A program made the translations under genes and the position numbers. The notes below the pieces were generated by a model, which did no database searches, was not told the origin of the DNA, and saw only the letters and a list, made by a program, of their open reading frames with translations. This document shows positions 55,266 to 64,000 of a stretch of 64,000 nt of DNA, piece after piece (positions within the stretch are counted from its first letter, which is position 1; every line of letters begins with the position of its first letter). The stretch comes from Chinchilla lanigera (taxonomy: Eukaryota > Chordata > Mammalia > Rodentia > Chinchillidae): NCBI RefSeq assembly GCF_000276665.1, contig NW_004955475.1, forward strand, positions 7,921,506 through 7,985,505, read 5' to 3'.

Positions 55266-55499
55266 CTATGCTAAATGGCAAGAGATATCCAATGATAAAT
55301 CCAAACCAATCCCCCACCAAGGAAAACGGAGAAATATTCACAAATACAGCTAACAAAATAGATGCCTGTAAGTGTGATATAAACAACACCACTGACCACC
55401 AAACAGTGAAGGGCTAATTCAAATTGAAAAGTCATGCTAAAGGTGGTGGCACTGGGGGCTGGCCTGGAAAGATTCCAAACAGATTACAGAACAATCCAG

Positions 55500-56100
55500 A
55501 AAACTAATTCCACAAATATGCTTTGAAACCCTGATATAAACCAGGCTCTCAACTTCAAATTATGCAGTCCTACAAAAGCTCTTAAGACAGAGCTCTTGTC
55601 TTCCAAGAGCGTCCAATGTAGTAGTGACAATGAATGCACAAATATCTACAATATCGAATGTCCTACAAACAGTGGGACACGGACACTGCCCCAAAGGAGT
55701 TCAAATAAGGAAGAAATCACATTTAAGTGGGGAAATTTGGGAAGACTGCAAGAAAAAGGTAAGATTTGAGGTGGGCCTGTAAGACTGGAGGATTTCAAAA
55801 GCGATTAGTGGAGGCAAGAGCACTCTGAGAGAAAATGGCCAGAACAGAAGGGAGTGAAAAGGAGCATAAATTTATGAAATCCAAGGAAATATGAAAGCAA
55901 AAAATAAAATGGGAGATGTTAGCAGTAGAAGCAACAGACTGGCCGGTGAAGCGAAACACTCTCTTCCTGAAGTTGGCAGTGTGGGAAGCCACTGAAGGTT
56001 TCTGAATAAGAAGTGGCATCAGGGGTGCTTTGGCTTGGGACCGTTCCTCTGTGATCAGTCTAGCAAGAAGCAAAGGGGAAGGAGGTAGTTGGGGTTTAGT
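55500..56100 (-). repeat. L2 LINE, antisense, long
   Basis: 'agagctcttgtcttccaaga', 'ggtgggcctgtaagactgga' and 'gaaatatgaaagc' in antisense L2 order. The boundaries are soft. Confidence 0.5.
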
Positions 56101-56187
56101 GTTCGCTCAGATAAAAAGTAACAAGAGTTTGAAATACAGCAGGGAAAGGGACGAGAGAAAGGGGAGATAAATGCAAAAGATACTGCT

Positions 56188-56410
56188 AGAAGCCAGGAGT
56201 GGTGTCTCGTGCCTGTAATCGCAGCATTCTGGGAGGCTGAGACAAGAGGACCCCACGTTTAAAACCAGCTTGGACAAGTTTGCAACTTAGCAAAACCCGG
56301 TGTCAAAATAAAAAATAAAGGATGGGGAATGTAGCTCAGCGTGAAGGCTTTTGATCCACGCCTTTCAACCTCCAGTATTTTTTTTAATCCCCAGTATTGA
56401 AAAGAAAAAA
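56188..56410 (+). mobile_element. Dimeric SINE, B1-dID type
   Basis: 'ggtgtctcgtgcctgtaatc', 'aacttagcaaaacccggtgt', then ID arm 'gggaatgtagctcagcgtga' and 'aatccccagtattg'. Confidence 0.8.
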
Positions 56411-56458
56411 ACAAAGATGATATTAGAGGTAAACCTACCAGACTTGGCCGTTTATTAG

Positions 56459-56545
56459 ATGAGAGGGATTGAGGAGGAAGGGAAGGAAGGACGGACACAG
56501 GGAGGGAAGGAAGTATACATGGAGGGAGGAAGGGAGATAGGGGAA
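56459..56545 (+). repeat. Purine-rich GGAA/GGGA tract
   Basis: An almost pure G+A strand with ggaagg-type units. It could form unusual DNA structure. Confidence 0.75.
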
Positions 56546-56549
56546 ATGA

Positions 56550-58140
56550 GCAGAAAGGCTGTCTTTCAGGTCTCTTGTCTGGCTGACTGGCGCATTAGCA
56601 CGACCATAAATGAAAATAAGGAAGTCAGTGAGATAAGAGGAAAATGCTGAGCTTGGTTTGCAAAGCAAAACCAAAGGAAATGACTAAATGACAGTATGAA
56701 TCTAATCATTAAACCCCAGGCGTAAAGCCTGTTACGTAGCTTATGTTTGAAAGCCCTCATGGTGGGTTCTCTTCAAACAGCCCAGTAAGATCTATAAATG
56801 CAAACACCACATATCACAGTGCCCAGCAATATATGTGATTAATATGTTATTCCAAAAGAAAAAAAGAAGAACTAGAAACCAAAGAAATAGTCCCTGGAAA
56901 GATATTCAGGAATATTTATAAGGTTGGGTTTGCAAATGACTCCATATATTTCAATAATACAGTCAAGACAGGCTCCACACATGACCAGTAGTTTTTAACA
57001 GTGTGTGTGTCTCTGTCTGTCTCTCTCTCCTCTCTTGCAGAAAAACAAACAAAAACACATAATCACAAATTAAAACATAGAACTAGGGGAGGGAGTTCAG
57101 GGAACTCTATTCTAACAGAGAACTGTAACGGTGCAGAAGCATGTGAACATTTAACACCGTGAGAGCCTGCCTAGAGAGAATGTCAGTGTCCCAAAAGATG
57201 GGGATTAGAGCGAGCCAACACTAAATCACGTGCAGAGAGGCGGGAAGATGACAAAGAAAGCAAAGCCAAGACAGAATTAAGATACAGTCCCAGCTGCCAA
57301 ATCTCCTTGTGTGCTAAATAGGAAAAGGAGCAGCGGCCAAATGTTTCAAGTCTACAGCCTTCAGCAGGACACTCTTTATTCAGGAATCCATGGTTTCGGG
57401 AGTTTGTCTTGGAAACTGTCATACCACTAGACTCAGAGCCCAGATACAAAACCAGGGCCCAACGCCTTTAACTGGAGCAGAGCAGAATACAGAGACAACC
57501 CTTAGGGAAGGAAAGGAAGCACAAAATAAACTGAAAAACTAAATCTAAAAAACTCAACTCAGGGAAACAACTCCTAGTAGGAAGCATTCTTAGAAGGACA
57601 GTATTTATAGCTACTGAAACACAAGTCATACACATTCTTTAATTGCCACTCTTCCCTACAGAAGAGGGATTTTTTGCACATGTGTAGGCATGGTTTTTTT
57701 TTGCCAAAGCATTGATGTTGAAATGATAATCTAATGACCCTCTGAAGAAATCTAAGGAGGGGAGCCTGGTGTTCAAAGAGCAACTGTGCCTTTCAATTTT
57801 AAAAAGCTAACTTCTCTGTCACAGCCCCACTGCTGTAGAAACTCAGAGAGCAGCGCCAGCTGGCCACTTCCTCACACCACCTTGTGTGCAATCCAAAGCT
57901 CAGGAGAGCAAGGGCAGGGAGCAACAAGGAGTCACAACGGGGATCCCCCTTCTGAACTCTAGATAGATAGGGGCTGCATGAGACAAGCTGCACGACAGGT
58001 GGGTAATTTCTTCAGCAAAGGGGGCAGCTGTACCACCCAGGTGCAAGGAAAACCCTCAAAGAGAAGTGTCTGCGGGTGGCACAAGCCGGGCAGTAAGAGA
58101 TGAGGAAATGAGAAAATGAGATACTGAATGCTAAATCAGA
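56550..58140. other. Unique ~1.6-kb tract
   Basis: No repeat family recognised apart from a short TG/TC run at 57001-57030. Higher GC at 57800-58100. Frames are open only for short lengths and show no domain. With 34230-35560 it is a good candidate for conserved non-coding sequence. Confidence 0.4.
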
Positions 58141-58144
58141 AAAC

Positions 58145-58265
58145 CCAGATTCAAGTCTCAGTTTCTTTGCTGCATAACTCTGAATGTGTCAGTCATTCAG
58201 CTTCTCTATATGTACAACAGGTTCATGGTAACAATCACACCTATTTCGAAGAATTGGTATGAGAT
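58145..58265 (+). repeat. MIR SINE
   Basis: 'aacccagattcaagtctcag', 'cattcagcttctctatatgt', 'acctatttcgaagaattggt'. Confidence 0.65.
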
Positions 58266-58269
58266 ACCA

Positions 58270-59190
58270 AAATGATGCAACTATTATGGAAAATAGTACA
58301 ATGATTCCTCAGAAAATTAAAATGGCCAGGCATAGGGATATACACCCATAATCCCAGTGTTTTAGGAGGCTGAAGCAGGAGGACCACAAGTTTGAGCCCA
58401 GTGTGGGCAATTTAGTGACTTAGTGAGACTCTATCTCAAAAAATAGAGAGACAGAGAGACAGACAGAGAGAGAGAGAGCCAGAGAAAGAGAGAGAGAGGA
58501 GAGATAGGGATGTAGCTCAGTGTGAAGACCCCAATTCAATCCCAGTACAACAAAAAAGAAAAACTTAAAATAGAAATATGATCTACCCATCACACTGCTG
58601 GGTATACAGTAAAAGGAATTCAAAGTAAGATCTCAAAGAGATATCTGCACACCTACATTCATCTCAGTATTATTCAAAGTAGCCAAAAGATGTTAAAAAA
58701 AAAAAAAAAAAAGCCTATCGGCAGATGAACAAACAAAATGCAGTACATACACATACGCCCTTAAAAAGAAATGAAATTCAGACATACACTATAACACAGA
58801 CAGTCCTTGAGGCCATTATGCTAAGTGAAATAAAACAGTCACAAAAGGACAAACACTATATAATTTTATTCATATAAAGTAACAAAAATAGTGAAAAATC
58901 ATAAACAGAAAGTATAAGGGTAGTTGTCTAAATGGGGGCAGAGAAAAATAAGTGTTTCGTGGGTACAGGGTTTTAGTGCTGCAAGATGCAAGTGTTTTGG
59001 AAGATAGAGTTCAAGGCCAGCCAGGACTATACAATGAGACTCTGTTTCAAAGAGGGTGTATATGAGACAGAGAGACATGTTATTGATGGTCTATTTCATA
59101 ACACCGTAACAAGGAGGATATACTTAACACTACTGAACTGTACTTAAAAGTTACTCAAATGATAAATTTGTATTATGTATATTTCACCAG
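58270..59190 (+). mobile_element. Old L1M 3' part with a dimeric SINE
   Basis: 'gatgcaactattatggaaaa' and, after the SINE, 'tacccatcacactgctgggt', 'gccattatgctaagtgaaat' and 'tcataacaccgtaac'. The dimer lies at 58322-58560 with an (AG)n linker at 58441-58500. A short B1-like scrap lies at about 59000-59050. Confidence 0.72.
58322..58560 (+). mobile_element. Dimeric SINE with expanded (AG)n linker
   Basis: B1-like arm 'ggccaggcatagggatatac', linker expanded to about 60 bp of AGAGAC/AG repeats, ID arm 'gatagggatgtagctcagtg'. Confidence 0.85.
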
Positions 59191-59195
59191 TCTGT

Positions 59196-59276
59196 TTTGG
59201 GTGGACGGCACTGGAAATCGAACTCAGGACCTTGCTCTTGCCAGGCGGGCACTGCACCACTGAGCTATATCCCTGG
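59196..59276 (-). mobile_element. ID SINE, antisense
   Basis: 'cactggaaatcgaactcagg' to 'actgagctatatccctgg'. Confidence 0.82.
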
Positions 59277-59279
59277 TTT

Positions 59280-59795
59280 TACCATAGTCTTTAATATGAA
59301 ATGGTCTGAGATAGAAATATGGTCAGAAAACCCACGCACATTTTCACCTTGAAATAATGAAGTCCTACATATATGCACAACACTTGCTTGCCCATCACTT
59401 CCCTATGTCATTCACCATAGTCTCTGAAATGGTCTTTGTTCTCCATTTCAGCACAGCCACACTCCCATGTTATAGCTGAGGTCGGACCTGTGCACACTTG
59501 GGATTCCTAGATGCCAGCAGAAGACCTGGGAGTGGCCTGAGTCCCTACCCTGGTGGAAGAAATTGCTGCAGAATGAGTGAGGGCTGGGTGGTAGGTAAGT
59601 TTTCAGAGAATGCAGCCACTTTGAGCTAAGTGAAAAGGAAAGGAATCCACATTCCCATTTTTCACCCTTAATTCACTTTACATATGTCTTTAATCCAAGG
59701 GATTTTCCTTAAACCTTTGGGATATAGTGGGCAAAGGGAAGCAATCAAATATTATACAAAAAGCAATGGTCCAATAATAACTAAAAACAATTCAT
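59280..59795. other. Unique stretch
   Basis: No repeat or exon recognised. Confidence 0.4.
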
Positions 59796-59799
59796 CATC

Positions 59800-60175
59800 C
59801 TGGACCAGAAAACAGAATCGCTATAAAGGACATTACTGGGGCAATTAGTGAAATTTGAATATGGACTTCAGACAACAGTACTTTTGCCTGTGCTAAACTT
59901 CTGGATTTTCATGGTTGTGCTGTGGGTATTTAATCATTTTTCTTGTTCTTGGGAAATCAATGCTGATTTAGAGAAGAGGGATATGATATATGCAACTTAC
60001 TCTCTGAAATGGTCTAGAAAAAATGCTATCTAAATATTTTAGATAGAATAAGTGATATACACTAAAATGCTAGCAATCAGTGCATCTGAGTAAAAAATAT
60101 ACTAAAGTTCTTTGTACTATTTTTGTAACTTCTGTATAAGTTTGAAATTATTTCAAAATAAAATGCTTTTTCTAA
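59800..60175 (+). repeat. Old L1MB/MC-type 3' terminus
   Basis: 'cattactggggcaattagtg', 'ggttgtgctgtgggtattta' and 'gaaattatttcaaaataaaa' are the terminal words of the family, in order. Confidence 0.75.
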
Positions 60176-60374
60176 AAAGTTAATGATCCAGAAATTAACA
60201 AACCTTGGCCCTGGCCATTATGCATCCTTTGGGCAGATTATCTAACACCTTTCAGTTAAATTTACTCATGTAATAAAATGGAGTGGGAATATTGATATCT
60301 ATATGTCTTACTTCTTTTTCAGAATTGTTCCAAATTAGAAAAAATAATGATATCCATATGGAAGACCTGGAAAA

Positions 60375-60500
60375 AATAAACACTTTGGAGTCAAAATTCT
60401 AGAATTAAATCCATCGTTCTATCACATAAAGGAATATATTATTGATCCTATCTTAAGCATCATTATTCCCATCTGTAAAATGGGAACAATAATGTTACCT
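60375..60500 (+). repeat. MIR SINE
   Basis: 'aacactttggagtcaaaatt' and 'cccatctgtaaaatgggaac', then 'gttacctcagtgg'. Confidence 0.7.
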
Positions 60501-60575
60501 CAGTGGACCACTATGGAAGTAAAAATGAAAAAATGCCCACGGTAAAGCCCTATACAATTTATAACATTTGAGAGT

Positions 60576-60655
60576 TGGGGATATAGCACAGTGATGGAGC
60601 ACTTGCCCAGCATGTGTGAGGCCCTGGGTTTGACCCCAGTACTAAAAAGAACCAT
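60576..60655 (+). mobile_element. ID SINE, older subfamily
   Basis: 'gttggggatatagcacagtg' to 'ggtttgaccccagtac'. Confidence 0.85.
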
Positions 60656-60659
60656 GTGT

Positions 60660-61560
60660 TGCTCTCCAAATGAAGTCACAAATTTGACATTGTTGCACTT
60701 TGCCAACGTCCTCTATTAGAAATTAGGTATAAGAATGGAAAAACATCTAAGCTTGAAAAACAACAAAAATATTTGTGTAATATCTTGGTCAATAAAATAT
60801 TAATGCAATATGTTCTACTTATTTAGCATTATCAGATGATAAGTCATTAAAGAAGGTTAATTTTAAATTTAAACAAATTTAAGCACTTAGAACTTCTGTA
60901 ATTTGACTATTGAAATGGAAAGGTAATATTTAATAATCCCCTGCCATCTTAAATGATGTTGGATGACTCCATTTCACCACTGTGATATCAATCAATCAGA
61001 GGCTGTCACACACTTGTGGAATGCTCCAGCACACAGGACTCCTGACTCCTACATAAAATGGGTCCAAAGTACAATGCTTTATAGATCTCATATCTTTTGT
61101 TTCTCAGACATTTTCAGGCTCCTCCTCAACATCAACTTAACTTAATTATCACTTCTTTTTATTATTAAATCTTTGTTTCTAGACTCCTACTTCCACTGCA
61201 TACCTGTACTTTCTATTTCTAAATTTCTGGGGAGTAGAAACCACATCAAAGTTTAAGCAAAGATCCTACAGACCCAAGACAACATCCTCTCCTCTGGAGT
61301 AGAACGTCCAGTTAAAACCAGTTTAGTGATGCGGAGACTTGGGGAGAGACAATCTCTAGATGCCCAGTTGTGTTATATTAGAAAAGTGATCTTCAAGTAT
61401 ATGGTATGACTGTGGTGAGGCAATGATAGCAGTGATAAGGTTCTAATTCTTACTCATAATTAAATTAGTTACTATAATCAACAACAGACCCATGGGCTTG
61501 TGAATAAAAAGAAATTATTCCAGGGAAATGAAATTATCTGACACACTTTAGAGTCTTTAA
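60660..61560. other. Unassigned stretch
   Basis: AT-rich, no recognisable exon. 61000-61200 has pyrimidine-rich wording that could be a decayed LTR, but I cannot support it. Confidence 0.35.
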
Positions 61561-61564
61561 GTCT

Positions 61565-61780
61565 CAAGTAGCCAACATTTATTACAGGTATATAGCACTT
61601 CTAACTAGCTTTTCAAAATAATTTTGTGAGGAGAGCAAGGTAAGTCTTCTTGATCTTGTTTAATAGAGTGAAACTGATGCTCCAAAAGACAAACCGAGCC
61701 TAAGATCACCTGGCTAGGAAAGATTTGAGAGTAGCTCTATGCATTATAGACCAGTTCTCATTCTGCTGGGTCATGCTGAC
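61565..61780 (-). repeat. MIR SINE
   Basis: Antisense order: 'ccaacatttattacaggtat', 'gagtgaaactgatgctccaa', 'gatcacctggctaggaaaga'. Confidence 0.65.
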
Positions 61781-61784
61781 TCTC

Positions 61785-62870
61785 ATGAACATGCTGAGGA
61801 TCTCTGTAAGTACAAAACAATCTCTGGTAGGACATTTTATTTGCTACAATCCTGGAACAGAAGATGTGTGAACTACTTCCCAAAACTACAGTCCTAGCAA
61901 ATGGTGATCATCACTAGGCAGAGGATTATAAACTCTGCAGACAAAGATATCTTACCGGCTGCAGGAATATCCTGGAATACGTAGGACAATGTTGAGAATG
62001 GCCTAAGACATTTGGAGATGATCCAGAAAGACACAAAGCTGACCAAGCAGGAGATATGCTTTAAAATAAGGCACTTCCCAAAGGCTTCAAGGCCTTCTTC
62101 AAAAAGGCTGAGTGCAGGACTGCCAACTTGCCCAGTACTGACAAAGGGCCAGCCTACCGGCCTGCCTCGCCAAAGTCATTAAGGCCAGTATCCCTGCCCT
62201 GGAGCTGACTAGCTGACACTAGTCCCCAAGAGGACCAGGATACTCTTGTGTCAGGGAAGATTCCTTGAGCACAGGGTTTGTTGACAGCTCCAATCCTTTA
62301 AGCCTGGTTTCTCCAACTTTGAAGATAGACACCTGCACTTAAAACTGCAGTAAAATTTGTGAGCTGGTTCAGAAGACAAACCAGTTAAGATGTAGACAGG
62401 CATTAATTTAAAGTCTTATCTTTAAAAACAAAATCTACTGCATTGTCAGTTAACATATGCCATTAAATAGATATCATACTGTGGGTTTAGGGATATTTTC
62501 CAGTCAGACTTAATCCAGAAGAATTGAATTGTGTTTAAATTGAGAAATCACAGTAATAAATACGTTTATACAGAATAGACATATACCATGTGTAATTTAA
62601 ATTGCAATAAGTTGTTTATATAAAACTTAATTAAATTTTACATATTTCTTCTTTGAAAAAGTCTGAGAAAAGGTCATGATATTTTCTGGTATGAAAGTCT
62701 GACAGTGTTAATATTCTTTTATATTGTCTTAAATCATTAAACCATTTTAATATACAATTTATATATTAAGCTTTTCCAGCAAAGATTGCAATAACACATT
62801 TATGTTCTCATTTTTCTACAGATACAAGTAAATTTATATTTTAAAATACCAAAAATAAATATATATGTAC
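61785..62870. other. Unique tract
   Basis: GC-moderate to 62340, then strongly AT-rich to 62870. No gene or repeat family recognised. Confidence 0.4.
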
Positions 62871-62880
62871 ATAACACATA

Positions 62881-62881
<1 letters not shown>

Positions 62882-62912
<31 letters not shown>
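62882..62912 (+). repeat. (CA)n microsatellite
   Basis: About 16 uninterrupted CA units. Confidence 0.97.
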
Positions 62913-62914
<2 letters not shown>

Positions 62915-62915
<1 letters not shown>

Positions 62916-63795
62916 GTAGAGGCCCCAGAGACTGAACTAGCCAACTGCATGTTTAGTACTGTGTTGTCAGGCCATTTCCAGGCTTCAGGTCCTGTGCTAG
63001 ATGTCACAGTCATTTGCAGGGATGTCACTGCTCTCTGTACTTACTGATCCTTTCACCTCCCTATGTTTACAGAGCACTATTTTGCACATTGAGTGTTTCA
63101 GGCACATGCTTTGCAAAACCCCGTGTGGCTTTTGTCTGTGTTAACCATTCCCGCACACATACTGATCTCTATTAAAGTTCTGTGTGACTGTTTTATCTGT
63201 AGGATAGTTTTCTATTTTCCTCAGTAACGTGTCTAGAACCCCTGTACTGCAAGTTCTATGATACTGAAGTACTTTTAATAGTGCCTCCCTGGACACCTCA
63301 CCCTGGATAGTCCTCAATGTCCCAGTGCAGGTGACATCACTGTCACTTTCTAGTGAGACACTGTGAAGACTGTGTGAAGCTGTCTGTGTAGCCTCCACAT
63401 AGGTGCTATGATCCCAGCACTGCCTTGCTCTGGACACTGGTAATTCCAGGGGCTGAGCTCAAAAGAGGAATCCTGCCCAAGCACATACGTGTGAGTGTGT
63501 TTCCTTTGCATTGCCAGATGTGGCTGCCTTGCTCGGGCATCAGCAAGACACTGTGTGAATAATTACAATGCTTCCAAATTGGAACTCTACATTTTGTAGC
63601 TTACTTATTTTAAGTCTTCTATAAGTAAAATACCTATTGGCTTTCTTTAAAACATATCTAATTTAAAAAATAAAATAAAATGAAGTACTAATAGAAAAAT
63701 TTGACATTTTAGTCTGAAAAAATGAAGGCTGAGGACTACAACTGAAATCTTTAAAATCATAAAATAAGGAGATGTGAACACACTTTAATAAACAG
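62915..63795. other. Unassigned stretch
   Basis: 63000-63550 is TG/CT-rich with many short degenerate similarities, but I recognise no family. No exon seen. Confidence 0.35.
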
Positions 63796-63797
63796 AA

Positions 63798-64000
63798 CTT
63801 GCCAGGGACAGTATGTACTGACACTCCCAGCCTTTCAGGGGACTGAGGCTGAAGGATAGTTAAGTTTGGGGCCAGCCTGGACAACAGAACAAGACCTGGC
63901 CTCAATAACATAACATAACATAACATGTAATGTAACGTAACATAAGGTAACATCACATCACGTAACATAAGAGGCTAGGGGTGTACCTCAGTGGTACAGT
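63798..64000 (+). mobile_element. Dimeric SINE with (TAACA)n linker, cut by window end
   Basis: B1-like arm 'gccagggacagtatgtactg' to 'gcctggacaacagaacaaga', a linker expanded to imperfect TAACA pentamers (63905-63970), then the ID arm 'gaggctaggggtgtacctca' running off the window. Confidence 0.8.

Overview
This is a mammalian nuclear window with no bacterial or viral gene organisation. The lineage is read from its SINEs. There are about 30 tRNA-derived ID-type elements, about 10 7SL-derived B1-like monomers, and about 15 dimers made of a B1-like left arm and an ID-like right arm (B1-dID type). I saw no murid B2 and no primate Alu dimers. This points to a non-murid rodent of the squirrel/beaver grade. 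Beaver (Castor) is my best guess, held loosely. I found no intact protein-coding exon, so the window is intergenic or deep intronic.

The one gene-derived locus is a dead processed copy of collectrin (CLTRN, also called TMEM27) at about 27093-29730. It has a nonsense codon, frameshifts, an AATAAA signal, a poly(A) stretch and 17-bp flanking direct repeats (15 of 17 identical). A later truncated L1 (27624-28580) with its own perfect 13-bp repeat splits it. The collectrin homology starts only in mid-protein. The 5' ~500 bp inside the same flanking repeats is very GC-rich sequence that I cannot assign to collectrin, so the insertion looks chimeric.

Layout. 1-4400: an L1 tail, an L2, an MLT1-like LTR, SINEs and a diverged 164-bp tandem duplication. 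4399-5403: a Tigger-like DNA transposon split by a solo MaLR LTR. 5700-10730: SINE-rich. 10735-13345: a four-level nest (MIR, then a complete antisense MaLR provirus-like element, then a young ID). 13470-17250: an old L1 split by a younger L1. 17250-20360: L1 ends, a solo LTR and MIRs. 20860-25440: L1 pieces, including a 28-bp perfect palindrome with 8-bp flanking repeats and an unusually long L1 5' region. 25440-27092: mostly unique, then MIR. 27093-29730: the collectrin retrocopy. 29730-36930: L2, MIR and IDs with unique tracts. 37140-40230: a MaLR LTR, L1M and MER5. 41362-42755: two MLT1 LTRs in inverted orientation. 43641-43703: a tiny tRNA-Tyr-like retropseudogene. 44640-45555: a long L2. 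45785-52435: a large L1 complex with an inverted segment and an internally deleted copy that keeps a 5'UTR. 52835-64000: a second Tigger-like element, L1 tails, L2, MIRs and unique tracts.

The history can be ordered from the nesting: MIR, L2, MER5 and Tigger first; MLT1 and L1M next; MaLR LTRs and the collectrin copy later; young L1 and the low-divergence ID subfamily last.
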